Shown here in pieces: positions 30,931-42,649 of a DNA stretch of 64,000 nucleotides. A model generated the notes under the pieces. It was not told the origin of the DNA. It saw nothing but the letters and a program-made list of their open reading frames with translations, and searched no databases. Position 1 is the stretch's first letter. Every line of letters starts with the position of its first letter. Both the position numbers and the translations under genes were made by a program. This stretch comes from Microglena sp. YARC (lineage: Eukaryota > Chlorophyta > Chlorophyceae > Chlamydomonadales > Chlamydomonadaceae): NCBI GenBank assembly GCA_022414725.1, contig CM039464.1, positions 57,332,681 through 57,396,680 on the forward strand, read 5' to 3'.

Positions 30931-33840
30931 GTGCTCGCTCATGTAAAAACTCGATCCCATATTTTAGAAATTGATCTTGGTTACATGAATCTGCGCAATT
31001 GTAAGGCTGTCCACAGTCTATGGCGGTGAGGAAATCGAGTTAATTGAAAGCCTTCTTGAATAAAAACTCGATCCCATGTTTTCAAACTTGATCTTGGTTA
31101 CATGGACCTACACCACTGTTAGGTTGCTCACAGTTTATGGCGGTCAGGTTATCAATTTAATTGAAAGCTTGCTCATACGAAACAATTCGATCCCATATGT
31201 TTAAACTTGATCTTGGTTACATGGATCAACACCACTGCAAGGTTGCTCAGAGTCTACGGCGGTCAGGTAACCCAGCTAATTAAAAGCTTGCTCAAACTCA
31301 TAACTGCATCCCATATTTTCAAACTTGATCTTGGTTACATGGATCTACATCACTGTAAGGTTGCTCACAGTCAACGGCGGTGAGGTAATACAGATAATTT
31401 GAAGCTTGCTCATACAAAACAACTCGATCCCATATTTTCAAACTTGATCTTGGTTACATGGACCTACACCAGTGTTAGGTTTCTCACAGTCTACGGCGGT
31501 CAGGTAATCAATTTAATTGAAAGCTTGCTCAAACTCAATACCTGCATCCATATTTTTCAAACTTAATCTTGGTTACATGGATCTACATCATTGTAAGGTT
31601 GCTCACAGAACATGGCGGTGAGGTGATCCAGTTAATTGAAAGCTTGCTCATACAAAACAACTCGATCCCATATTTTCAAATTTGATCTTGGTTACATGGA
31701 TCAACACCAGTGTTAGGTTTCTCACAGTCTACGGCGGTGAGTTAATCCAGCTAATTGAAAGCTTGCTCAGACTCACAACTGCATCCCATATTTTCAAACT
31801 TGATCTTGGTTACATGGATCTACATCACTGTAAGGTTGCTCACAGTCTATGGCGGTGAGGTGATCCAGTTAATTGAAAGCTTGCTCATACAAAACAACTC
31901 GATCCCATATTTTCAAACTTGATCTTGGTTACATGGATCAACACCAGTGTTAGGTTTCTCACAGTCTACGGCGGTGAGTTAATCCAGCTAATTGAAAGCT
32001 TGCTCAGACTCATAACTGCATCCCATATTTTCAAACTTGATCTTGGTTACATGGATCTACATCACTGTAAGGTTGCTCACAGTCTATGGCGGTGAGGTGA
32101 TCCAGTTAATTGAAATCTTGCTCATACAAAACAACTCGATCCCATATTTTCAAACTTGATCTTGGTTACATGGATCAACACCAGTGTTAGGTTTCTCACA
32201 GTCTACGGCGGTGAGTTAATCCAGCTAATTGAAAGCTTGCTCAGACTCATAACTGCATCCCATATTTTCAAACTTGATCTTGGTTACATGGATCTACATC
32301 TCTGTAAGGTTGCTCACAGTCTATGGCGGTGAGGTGATCCAGTTAATTGAAAGCTTGCTCATACAAAACAACTCGATCCCATATTTTCAAACTTGATCTT
32401 GGTTACATGGATCAACACCAGTGTTAGGTTTCTTACAGTCTACGGCGGTGAGTTAATCCAGCTAATTGAAAGCTTGCTCAGACTCATAACTGCATCAGGG
32501 TTGTCCAAACGGACCCCAGGAGTTGCTTCCTGGGACGCACCCAAATGAGTAGGTTGCGTCCAGGGACGCAGCCAATTTCGTAGGTTGCGTCCTGGGACGC
32601 AGTAAAGTTTGAAAGTTGCGTCCCAAAAATTCCTCTTTCCCCCTCCCACAGCAACAGCAGCTTGCTGCGTCCCACTGCGTCTCATTTTTTCTCCATGCTT
32701 GATGCGTCCCACTGCGGCCCACTGCGTCTCAATTTTTCTCCATGCTTGATGCGTCCCAGCGGCAGCAGCAGCAGCAGCAGCGGGCTTGGCAAAAAAAAAA
32801 ATCATCCGGCCTTCGCTGCTAGGTCGGAGCATTGGGCGTGCTGCGAGATTGCATTTTGACGGTTTGAATATTTTTGGAGAGATCGACCAGAATAAATCGA
32901 TCAAATCAAAAAATTCTAGGCTTTAGACTAGTGTGATGTTTGAACCCCGCTCATCCACTCAGGGCCTGGGGGCATGTGGGGGATTTTCAGGTTCGAGTCC
33001 ATTCAAATTATGTGGCTGAGAGAGTCCTTTGTGTCCTGCACCACCCACTGAGAAACTCTCGAGTCGGACGCATCAGACGCACTGGGGCGCATTGGGACGC
33101 ATGAGAACGCAGGGTATTGAAGTGAGACGCAACCAACTTCCAAAACCTGCGTCCCGGACGCAACCAATCTATGAGGCTGCGTCCGGGACGCAACCGACCC
33201 TGCCAATGTTGCGTCCTGGGACGCAACGGCCCTCCCCATGTTGCGTCCTGGGACGCAAGGACGTGCGTCTTGGACTACCCTGAACTGCATCCCATATTTT
33301 CAAACTTGATCTTGGTTACATGGATCTACATCGCTGTAAGGTTGCTCACAGTCTATGGCGGTGAGGTGATCCAGTTAATTGAAAGCTTGCTCATACAAAA
33401 CAACTCGATCCCATATTTTCAAACTTGATCTTGGTTACATGGATCAACACCAGTGTTAGGTTTCTCACAGTCTACGGCGGTGAGTTAATCCAGCTAATTG
33501 AAAGCTTGCTCAGACTCATAACTGCATCCCATATTTTCAAACTTGATCTTGGTTACATGGATCTACACCACTGGAAGGTTGCTCACAGTCTACGGCGGTT
33601 AGGTGATCCAGTTAATTGAAAGCTTGCTCATACAAAACAACTCGATCCCATATTTTCAAACTTGATCTTGGTTACATGGATCAACACCAGTGTTAGGTTT
33701 CTCACAGTCTACGGCGGTGAGTTAATCCAGCTAATTGAAAGCTTGCTCAAGCTCATAACTGCATCCCATATTTTCAAACTTGATCTTGGTTACACGGATC
33801 TGCACCACTGTAAGGTTGCTCACAGTCTACTGCTATGAAG
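30930..33840. repeat. 118-bp satellite, 18 monomers, dimeric higher-order repeat
   Basis: GATCTTGGTTACATGG recurs at 117-120-bp spacing: about 13 monomers from 30973 to 32395 and five more from 33308 to 33781. From about 31.4 kb two types alternate, one with GTGTTAGGTTTCTCACAGTC and AGTTAATCCAGC, the other with TGTAAGGTTGCTCACAG and AGGTGATCCAGTT, so the real period is about 237 bp. MITE 2 is inserted between monomers. Confidence 0.93.
32496..33282. mobile_element. hAT-like MITE 2 (787 bp) inserted in the satellite
   Basis: Left end CAGGGTTGTCCAAACG, right end GTCTTGGACTACCCTG, imperfect inverted repeats related to MITE 1. TSD AACTGCAT lies at 32488-32495 and 33283-33290, and removing the element leaves the satellite monomer continuous. 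The interior repeats GCGTCC.GGGACGCAACC, has GCAGCAGCAGCAG near 32763, and has no transposase. Confidence 0.88.
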
Positions 33841-34265
33841 TTAATAGGTCGAAGTTCCATGCATGCAGGAATAGCAACCCCCGAGGCTACAGTTGCTACT
33901 GCCCAACCTGTAGGTACTAGTGCAAAACAGCAGATTTCATTGCCAAGCACAATGAGCTGATGCAATGAGCCGCGAGAGGCACGGTGATGCGAATTTTCGT
34001 TGGGGAAATCGTAGACATGCTCCAGTTCCCTAGATTGAGCCCAAAGGATGAGGGAAACGACAAACGAAATCACCGCGTCCTCAGTCCGCAACCCTGAGTT
34101 CCGTAAGCAAAGATGTGCCCGTCCGAGGTAGTCTGCCCCCTGCGTGAATTGAACACGGGTCGTTTGGGTGTGAGTGAAATAGAAAAAACGATCGCCAGAG
34201 GAGGACGGGACATAACGTTTACAGCATGTCTGGGCCGACACGAAATAGCTTCTCTGTAAAATCAA
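33774..34265 (-). CDS. Hypothetical 163-residue ORF
   Basis: Minus-strand ATG frame with ordinary amino acid composition (ADYLGRAHLCLRNSGLRTED, then VISFVVSLILWAQS, a possible membrane or core helix). Its C-terminus runs into satellite sequence, so at least the end is not original. I recognise no domain. It may be a gene fragment caught in the CACTA element. Confidence 0.3.
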   Translation of the reverse strand: MILQRSYFVSAQTCCKRYVPSSSGDRFFYFTHTQTTRVQFTQGADYLGRAHLCLRNSGLRTEDAVISFVVSLILWAQSRELEHVYDFPNENSHHRASRGSLHQLIVLGNEICCFALVPTGWAVATVASGVAIPACMELRPINFIAVDCEQPYSGADPCNQDQV

Positions 34266-34279
34266 GCTGACACTTCATT

Positions 34280-34665
34280 GCTCTCATTTTTTTTGCATCA
34301 AATTCTTAAAAATAAAATCTAGCCAATCTACAAACATGCATTGCACTTCATTATTACAGAAAATTTGAATACTGCTTACAAATCAACAACCCTTCAACAA
34401 ATCCCATTTTCGTCACTTGATAGTTAACAATGCTATAACATCAATCGGTTCAATAAAATTCAATTACATCCAATTAAATTAAATTAAATTCGATACGAAT
34501 TCATAAAAAATAAAGCAATTCAATGCAGTCAAATCACGTTGATTAAATTTAATTGAATGGAATAAAATCGAATTAAATAACACAACATAAAATAAATAAA
34601 ATACAATTAAAATCATTTGAGTTCATGAATAATTTCATTTCATTCGGGATGCGCCTCCAGGCGCC
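34280..34665. repeat. AT-rich low-complexity stretch
   Basis: Repeated AATTAAATTAAATT and AATAAAAT words; no ORF. Confidence 0.75.
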
Positions 34666-34939
34666 CTTAATGAGTGGTTTAGTTGCGTCGCTGACATGGT
34701 GACTACAGCTAGCTTCTGCGTACGCTGTGGGGTCCTTAATCTCACGTCCCTAGAGTATTTATATTTCTTGGATGTAACAATTTCAATTTCAATTTCAATT
34801 GCGTCGCTGACGGGAGAGATGGGTCGGTTGCGGGTCTGTAGCCAGCCAACATCTCAAGACGCTGGCTGTCCGGGCCCAGAACGCAGGCTATTTAATTGGT
34901 TGAGTCTCGAGACTCAAAGCTGGGGGTCCTCCTAAGTAA

Positions 34940-35720
34940 GCAGCCCTGGAGCACACAAAGCGGATCAGACAGTTAGACAAGATATCGAGTAACCATGCTA
35001 ATTATAGACATTACCCAACTATACACACATACAACGAGTGGGCTCTACAACGATTCGGCTCTACGTCGAGTAAACTCAGATCCCCAAAAGCTCAAAAACA
35101 TGTTACTTAACAACATAAACTCCCCCTTGTGACTCCATGGCGAGTTAACAGATAAACCTACTGGATTAGCCCTAAACCCAATTCAACACTCGATAAACCA
35201 CCTGCCGTATGTTAAACTCCCCCCAAACGGATTACAACAAGCTCACGACAGGCTTATAAACTTAAACTGGACCTTTTTTTGGTAGGGAAATAAAAACCAC
35301 GTGAACATTCAAATCATTCGCTTATTAAGTGGACTGGCTGACCATCCAACATGTAACACTTCAATTCAAATCAAGAGTGATTGTGAAGCTTTCCGGAGTG
35401 ATACAACTGAAGCGGCACAGGGAATGGACTGGAGGATTACAATAAAAGGTTCGACACGAGATAGCTAACGGGCAGTAGAGCCCAGCATATGAAAGGAGAT
35501 GATACATCATTGTACTGCCGCCGCTGGGTGCAAGCCCTATTGGGCATGAGCACTACAGCAGGTGCAGCCAGGCGGGAAGCCTGGCGCTCTAGGACTCTCT
35601 AGCAGGACCGGGAGAACCGGTCAATAACAGATTGTGCATAAGCGGATTGTAGCACAGGTGGATAGGTCAGACGGGGGCTGGGCAGAGCAATTGAATTCAA
35701 AACAGGAGCGACAAGTGGTG
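34940..35720. other. No supportable gene
   Basis: Unique-looking sequence without a recognisable ORF or repeat. Confidence 0.45.
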
Positions 35721-35724
35721 GGCT

Positions 35725-36232
35725 GACTGGCTGGAACCATGCAACCATATCATATTTAAGTTATGAACTTATGATATGTTGATAGGTTTCATTATTGCTT
35801 CCAGAGCTATTAATTTGCTACTAGCAGCGGCTTCGGAGCAGCTCCGCGAACTGGCTATTTTGACAGAGTTAAGACTGCGAACAGCCAAATTGCTGGCTGG
35901 AACCATGCAACCATCTCAAATTGAAGTTATGATATGTTGATATGTTTCATTGCTTCCAGGGCTAGTAATTTGCAACGACCATCCAGCGGCTTCGGGGCAG
36001 CTCCACGAAGTAGCTATTTGGACAGTGTAAGGACTGCGAACCGCCAAATTGCTGGCTGGAACCATATAACCACATCAAGTTGAAGTTATGATATGTTGAT
36101 ATGTTTCATAGCTTCCAGAGCTATTCATTTGCTACTAGCAGCGCCTTCGGGGCAGCTCCAAGAAATAGCTATTTGAACAGAGTTAAGACTGCGAACAGCC
36201 AAATTGCTGGCTGGAACCATGTAACCACATCA
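35725..36232 (+). repeat. 155-166-bp tandem repeat, three copies
   Basis: CTGGCTGGAACCAT starts units near 35729, 35893, 36052 and 36207 (last partial). Units share GATATGTTGATA, GCTTCCAGAGCTATT and GCGAACAGCCAAATTG. Confidence 0.88.
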
Positions 36233-36397
36233 AGTTCAAATCATTGCCGAGACAGAAAACAGATACAGGGTTAGTCGGACAGCAGAGAGAAAGGATATTG
36301 CTACCCACTCAGCACAAATCAATTCCAAAACCGAACAGCGCCGGGGGCAGCTCGACCATATGATAACAGTGAGAGTTTGGGCAGCAAACGCCTTAGA

Positions 36398-36399
<2 letters not shown>

Positions 36400-36441
<42 letters not shown>
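36400..36441. repeat. (TA)n microsatellite
   Basis: About 21 TA units. Confidence 0.97.
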
Positions 36442-36445
<4 letters not shown>

Positions 36446-36599
36446 GGGGGTCGTTACACATAAAGAGAGACAGGGATCGTTATGTAAACTCAGCAACCCA
36501 TTTACTAGACAGGTCAGCACAGAAGAGAGATGGAGGGTTCGTTACATAAACTCAGGAAATCAACTCATCAATACATCAACACATCCTGCCCCCTGCCCC

Positions 36600-36602
<3 letters not shown>

Positions 36603-36635
<33 letters not shown>
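36603..36635. repeat. 33-base C homopolymer
   Basis: Uninterrupted C run following TGCCCCC units. Confidence 0.95.
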
Positions 36636-37632
36636 TACCATACACATTCACATCCATACATCCTTTGTGTATGGTGGATCGCTGACTCGTCTAGTTATAG
36701 TAGGGGCACGGAGTGCGGCCTCTTTCTGTTCGAAGATGCGGAGAAGCAGGGTTCTAAACGAGCTCTGCCTATGGCGAATTAGCGGAAGTCTCGCGCTGCT
36801 GAGCTGGCACACGGAGCATATAACCGCAAGCCAGTAGTGCTCGGTAGTGCTGTTGTCGTTTGCGGTGGTTGTTGGATGGGCCAAACCTGCGGCCGCGGTT
36901 GCTTTTCATCCTATGCGAGACAGCCCCTGCTCTACTCCTGTTCAAAATAGTTATCTTTCAACTACGCTACTTTCTTCACCCTGCTCTTTGCGCGTGCTCT
37001 TCAGAAGCTGCTCGCAGAGATTCTTCTAACTGCATGGCTGGTATTCTCGATCTTCTTTCCTGTCGCTTGAATCATGGCTCTGTAAGTCGCTAGTATTCAC
37101 AATCGCATTGCTTATACCCCAGTTAAAGTCGAACGCAATGTTCGTGCACGCATTTGTATGGTACAGCCAGAGTTACCCTCGAACGTGCTTGCTCCTCCGA
37201 CTCTGAGTTTGTTAGATGCGTCCTTACTGCTTGCATGCTAGTTCTGTCAGCCGTTAACGTTCCTATTAGCCTATCTAGTGCTAGGAAGGTCTTCAAACGC
37301 ATCATCAGCTCAAGCATCGAGTCAATTATAATCTGAGCCAGCACGACTGGTAGCGACAGGACGTTAGCCGCAGGCTTCATCCTTTTGCGTAAGATGGCTC
37401 TGAGGCATTGCAGCATCCCGCTTGGCCATTATAATACTATTACCATCCTAACCCAAAATATTCGTACACGCATCTGGCATTTCAGGGACTGCGACTGGTA
37501 CCTGCCAGTGCTTCTAATAGCGGTACCGAGCCTCTTACTGCCCTGTGTCCCTCTCACGAGGTTATACCTGAATGCAGCTCGAATTTGGGATCCCACTGTC
37601 ACTTACCGCCCTTCCATCCCCATCGCAGTATC

Positions 37633-37726
37633 ATGGCAAGTCCATCACCTGCGAAGACTGGCTTGCCCTTCCCGCCCGCCGGCCCACCCGCCAATCCTTC
37701 GGTTCCACTATCGGCTGTTGCGGAGG
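37633..37726 (+). CDS. Possible first exon near the CACTA right end
   Basis: ATG-started Pro/Ala-rich frame MASPSPAKTGLPFPPAGPPA followed by about 11 residues to GCGGAGG|GTAACTCC, a donor-like site. The next acceptor-like site is CTTATAG|GTTGC at about 38538. No domain; an exon model is speculative. Confidence 0.25.
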
Positions 37727-37839
37727 GTAACTCCAGATTTGACGGGTGCCATGACTTAACTTGCTGGCGCAGATCATGCCTTGGCCTCAAGTGGTGACTC
37801 GAACATGCTAAACATAACATGCCTTAACTTAGACCATGC

Positions 37840-38035
37840 GATTGCCCCCCAACTGTTCTCATGGATGCCTGCCCCGTGCACTGCTCCCTACCTTTAATTG
37901 CTCTCTTACGCATGCCCTACCCTACTCTATTCACCTCCCTGCCGCCCCTCGCCCTGCCCCCTGCCCTTCAAAGATCCCTAACACATGCCCTACCCTGCTC
38001 TTTTCACGGCCTTACCCCTGCCCTGCCTGATGTGC
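37840..38035 (+). repeat. Degenerate relative of the 71-bp minisatellite
   Basis: GCTCTCTTACGCATGCCCTACC and CCCTAACACATGCCCTACCC resemble the 7.4-9.6 kb unit (CTCTAACGCATGCCCTGCTC). Confidence 0.6.
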
Positions 38036-38039
38036 TCTG

Positions 38040-38535
38040 GCCTCCAACCTCCAATCTCTAACCTCCTTCGACATCCAACCTCAAACCTCCGTATACCTAT
38101 GAAGGCTCTGGCCTCCAACCTCCAACTTCCTTCAACCTCCAACATAATTTAATCTCCAACCTCCTTCAACCTCCAACCTCCTCAAACCTGTTCATGCTCT
38201 GGCTTCTGGCTTGCAAGGAACTGGCGCCACTTTGTATTTGTTATTCGTTCCTCCTAGTACCATCGGACCATTAGTATCATCTGCAAATTAAAGTAGCAAC
38301 CAAGCTGCATCAACCCTTAACTACATACTAGTGACACCCATCCAGCTTCACCCTCTAACCCTCCCTCAAACCACTCACCCACCTACCCTCTCATCCATCC
38401 AACTACCCTCTTACCCACCCCACCACCAACCCTCTCACCCACCCACCTCACCCACCCAGGTACCCTCTCACCCACACACCTACCCTCTCACCCACACACT
38501 TACCCCCTCACCTACCCGCATGCACGCACCCTTAT
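38040..38535. repeat. CCTCCAACCT and CTCACCCACC simple repeats
   Basis: 38040-38190 is built of CCTCCAACCTCC words, 38340-38520 of ACCCTCTCACCCACCC words. Confidence 0.8.
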
Positions 38536-38904
38536 AGGTTGCATTCTTGAAGCTCGAAAGGACGGAGGCAACGGAAGCAGAGTCATGAGCTCAAGAAGAC
38601 CAACAAGGAGGAGCCCTCTGCAGTTCAGGCACTCAGTTGGGCTAGATTGAAGACGAGGAGGGCGCCCTCCTTGCTAGCAAGACATAATTTATGCATATAT
38701 GTGATTGTATTATAGCAACATGTCTGTGCCCACATGTTCATCGATATTGATCACCATTAATGGTGATCAAATCTTGTTTTGGCCTCCTTGTTTCATTTTT
38801 GAAGTTCTTTTAATTGGCTGGCACCCTAACGGGTTTGTATCCACCAGTGTAAATTCCCAATCTTTCCCACAACGATTATAATTCATAACGTCTGTTTCAT
38901 CGAG

Positions 38905-39180
38905 GCAACAGTCGGTGACAATCTCAATTAGGGGCGACCTGACAGTTTGGACAACTGTTGAATGTAGGGCGGGAAACAGTCGGTGTCAATCTAAATTAGG
39001 GGCGACCTAACAGTTTGGACAACTGTTGAATGAAGGGCGGGAAACAGTCGGTGACAAATACAAATAGGGGTTACAAAACAGTAAGGACAACTGTTGAATG
39101 TTGGGCGGGAAACGGTCGGAGACAAACACAAGTAGGGGTTACATAACAGTAAGTGCGACTGTTGAATGGAGGCAATCAAT
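38905..39180 (+). repeat. 68-bp tandem repeat, four copies, subterminal in the CACTA
   Basis: GTCGG recurs at 38911, 38979, 39047 and 39115. Units contain AGGGGCGACCT.ACAGT and GACAACTGTTGAATG...GGGCGGGAAAC. CAACTGTTGAATG relates to the AACGGT subterminal words. Confidence 0.88.
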
Positions 39181-39394
39181 GGTGTACATATACGGTACAC
39201 CCACCGTTGTTGTAGACTGTATCACCAACGGTTGTCCAACAACGGTCCATTAAACAGTCTATAGGTGGACCCTTGCTATGCTACAACAACCGGTTAATGT
39301 ACACTTTTTGACCCTATACTAGAATCTATAGTCAACGGTTTACAGCCTAAGGGTCTACATGTTTTCCAGGCCAAATCAACGGTCTGTTTTCTCT

Positions 39395-39410
39395 GTCCAT
39401 TTTACCAGTG
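39395..39410 (-). repeat. CACTA right terminal inverted repeat
   Basis: GTCCATTTTACCAGTG, followed by TSD GCT. Confidence 0.85.
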
Positions 39411-39673
39411 GCTACGAGAAGTTGCATGATTCGAGACTAGAGGATTTGTCATTTAGACATGATGTCTGGACTAGTCCCCCCATAATTTGGGTGAGCTACA
39501 TTAGGTAGGCCCTAAATTAAAGCAAAGACATCAAAGAGAGACTAGAAGAATTCTAAATTCAGAAGGGGTGCTGCCTGTGGGAGTACATGGGGCAGTACAG
39601 TAGGCAGGTAATCTAATAAATTCTAGAGTGTTCAAGTCTATTCAAAAGATGAAGAGCTATGTTGGAAACTGAA

Positions 39674-41010
39674 TTAAGTGCCTGGCTTGCAGGGGAAGCC
39701 ATCAAGGTCAAGTTGCTGGCAGACTTGGGCAAGGAACTGGTCAAATGACTTGGGAGCTAGGCTGGGGGGGGTAAGGATGTTGATAAAGGTGAAGTCCATG
39801 GGGCTCCAGGTCATGCTGAGGTGGTTGACACATAGCACTTTGCCTCCAGGATGTGCACAGCTTCTGGGGTCCATGATCATCTTAGGTCTGAATGAGAGTG
39901 TGTGAGCATGTGCATTGACCATGGCAGCTTGGAGACAAATGGCCCACTGTAAAGTGGGTCTGGCTGTGGTAGAAACAGTGGGGTAGGCTTGCACCATTTG
40001 CTGGAGTCTGCTGTTGTGCTTGATGATAGGACTGCAGGCATCAGATGGCTCCTGGTGCATTGACCTGTGAGGGAACTGTTCTCTTTCAGAAGCCAGCAGG
40101 GTAGGGAACTTGCTGGTGAATGCTGTGATGAGCTTGGACAGTGGAGGCCTGGGCTTGATGTTGAAAGCTGGTGAAGCAGGCCTGCTGTTCAGGTGGTGTA
40201 GGGTGCATCCAAAACGTGTGAGACTAAGGCTGGAGTTGTTGGAAAAGTGGATGTGGTTGACATTCTGATTAACTTCTCCCAGTGGTAGTCCAATGCCTGG
40301 TGACCTGTTGACCAGTATCCATTGGTCCCAGGTAGTTGCTGTGTCTAGATCAGATGGCTTGAGTGGCCCGTCCCCATCTATGGGGCCATCATATTCCTCA
40401 TAGTTGGTCCTGATCTGGTCACTAAGGAGTTCCATCTCTGCTCTTGCTCGTTGTAGGCCCAGGTTGTCCAGCTGTTGTTGGAGATCTGGAGTGGTTTCAT
40501 GAGGGTCATCTACTCCTAGTCCAGGGTCATCCTGGGGCTTGTGTACCTCTGGATGGATGAGCTCTGGCATGTCATCACTGTCAGTATCATCAGAAGCTTC
40601 CAGATTGTCTGCGGTGAAAGGGGAGTGGTACTGGCAGATAGTGGGAGGATGGTCCTGGAGGTCTTGTACTGCTTCCACATGAGTGGGTGGGTACTGCCCT
40701 ATCTCAGAATCAGTGGGGGGGTGCAGATGGAGCAGAAGTAGAGGGGAAGTCCTGGTGGTCTTGATCTGCCTCCACATGAGTGGGTGGGTACTGCCCTATC
40801 TCAGAATCAGTGTGGGGTGCAGATGGAGCAGAAGTAGAGGGGGGAACCTGACAGTCTTGATCAGCTCTACTGGGGGAGGTCTCATGATGAGTGGGTGGGT
40901 ACTGCCCTGTCTCAGAGTCAGTGTGAGTTGATGGAGTCTTGGTAACCATCATGATGTAGGCAATGGTAGGGTCCACAGGGATAGAGGGATTACTGGCAGG
41001 GACTGGTGAA
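39674..41010 (-). pseudogene. copia-B ORF in the integrase/RT position, unrecognised
   Basis: Minus-strand frames 41192-40710 and 40777-39674 (367 residues) follow the protease. The first part repeats a 33-residue unit (SEIGQYPPTHVEADQDHQD with STSAPSAP) three to four times, from a roughly 100-bp DNA repeat. The rest is charged, then a C-terminal half (KLITAFTSKFPTLLASEREQ, later FDQFLAQVCQQLDLDGF) that looks like real protein but matches no integrase, RT or RNase H motif I know. It may be an acquired gene or a product used in trans mobilisation. Confidence 0.5.
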
Positions 41011-42021
41011 GTTTGGGTAAGGTAGAGTCCATGCCTTTTTGGGGCATGAGAGGAGCAGTTTGGTACCAGATGGTCTTGGGATGGAGAGTGTGGCTTGAGT
41101 CTTGGACAGGTGAACTTGGAGGTCTGGGCACAGGCTGGTGGCTGCATGAATGCTAATGATGTTGGGCATGTTGCAGTCAGCAAGAAGTACATAGTTCAGG
41201 ATGATCAGAGTCCTGCCATGGCCCTTGATCTTGGCCTTCCCTATCTGCTTGCAGAGGATAGGTGGAGAGTCTTGATCTGCCAGCTGCAGCCTAATAGGCT
41301 GTTGGAGGTCCTGAATGTCATGCAGATGGGAGATGTTACTTGTTGCATGAGAGTGTGCTGCAGTATCTATGATCCATTCTGTCTGCAGTGCTGCCTGGAA
41401 AACTTCTCCATCTTCTATAGTAGTGCATTCATCATCAGCACTTATTTGTCCAAAGAATGCTGTATTAGCCAGGGGGTCAGGTGGCAAGGCAAATGAAACA
41501 GACTTGCCTCTGGTTGGTGTAGCAAATCTCATGGGCTGGAGGTTGTCCTCATCCAGTGCCAGGGATAGGAAGTTATGTTCTTCACCCTCACTGTCAGAGT
41601 TGGAGGTGGACTGATCACCATCAGCAACATGGGCATGGCGTCCCCTGCTTGGGTATCTTCTTAGACGCCTCCTGTCTGGACTGGTCTTTTTGTGGGTCTT
41701 CTTGTCGTCAGGATCCTTGTCATCTCCTGATCTGTTCTTGGGAGGTGACTTAGATCCATGGTCAGCTTCATTTGAGTCTGCTGGCCTGAAAGCCAGATCA
41801 GTGTCCTCACTGGTGCACTCTCTGGAGCTATGGCCTATTCCCCCACAGTTCCAGCAGGTCATCTTCTTGTAGGAGATGGTCCTGTCTCTGAATGGGAGGT
41901 GCTTGCTGTTGAAAGGCTTCCTGGCCCTGTAGGCTGCAGCTGCCATCTCAGCCTCTTCAGGAGATGGTGCAGGGTCGACTTGCTTCACTAAGCACCAGTT
42001 GAAGAGGGCACTTTGGAGCAT
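40990..42021 (-). pseudogene. copia-B nucleocapsid zinc knuckle and protease
   Basis: About residues 55-68 form CWNCGGIGHSSREC (CX2CX4HX4C), followed by a Lys/Arg/Asp-rich linker. EWIIDTAAHSHATSNIS, about residues 214-230, is the Ty1/copia protease active site with D-T-A in place of the commoner D-S-G/A. KGHGRTLIILNYVL matches the second half of that protease. The frame is separated from gag by a frameshift near 42070. It stops before any integrase zinc finger. Confidence 0.85.
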
Positions 42022-42073
42022 GGAAAAGGTGGTAATAGCAGTAGGGTTGAACTGATTGATGTAACCATCATAT

Positions 42074-42649
42074 TCAGGGCGGGAGTTCAGTCCCTGAAAT
42101 GAGGTTCAGGAAGGTGCTGGTAGAGACGATGTGGAGGCCTTGTATCTTGGGAATCTGGGAGTACAGATCAGCTGCCCTGGAGAGGTAAGTCTGCAGGGAT
42201 TCAGTAGAGGTTATACGTAATCCCATTATGGCAGTCAGGGTGGTATGATCTAGCCTGCTGCCATCCTCAGAGTACAGGGCATCTAGAAACCTGAAGGCTC
42301 TAGTGGCCATATCTGTGTTGGCATGAATGGCCTGCTGGATGCCATCTGATACATGATCTATGATGACCTTAAAGGCCTTGTTGTTCTTCCAGGTGGAGAT
42401 CCTGTTGGGGACACCAATCCTAGGGGCAGCCGGAACAGCCAGATCGGCAGCCGCAACAGGAGGGTAACTAACATCATCAGCAGGGTAACCATCAGAGTCA
42501 TTAGGCTCGCCAGCGACCACCGCTTGTTGGCAGTCGAAAGCAATGGCAATGGTATCCCTATTTGATTTGAGGGCGAGGAGGATATTCTGCCTAGCGCTGC
42601 GCCAGGTGTAGAGGTTGCTACAGCCGGTGAATATTTTGGGAGGTTGCAT
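42074..42649 (-). pseudogene. copia-B gag, capsid part
   Basis: 191 residues starting MQPPKIFTGCSNLYTWRSAR, typical of copia Gag N-termini (FxGxxxYxxWR). WKNNKAFKVIIDHVSDGIQQ and RAFRFLDALYSEDG match the UBN2-type capsid helices. The frame closes at SGTELPP and coding continues in another frame to the zinc knuckle. It lies about 500 bp inside the 5' LTR (43156-43386, minus orientation). Confidence 0.8.

Larger units (their letters stand above)
22432..39410. mobile_element. CACTA (EnSpm/CMC)-like DNA transposon, 16,979 bp
   Basis: The left end CACTGCTAAAATGGAC (22432-22447) and right end GTCCATTTTACCAGTG (39395-39410) are inverted repeats with one mismatch in 16. GCT flanks both sides (22429-22431 and 39411-39413), the 3-bp target duplication typical of CACTA elements. 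Both subterminal zones repeat AACGGT/ACCGTT (left near 22455, 22481, 22518 and 22562; right near 39201, 39227, 39240, 39333 and 39378), as CACTA subterminal regions do. No TNP2-like transposase is visible, so I read it as non-autonomous and filled with tandem repeats. Confidence 0.82.

Noticed and set aside
30930..33840. CRISPR-like spacing of a conserved 16-mer
   Set aside because: The intervening sequence is also repeated; it is a satellite.
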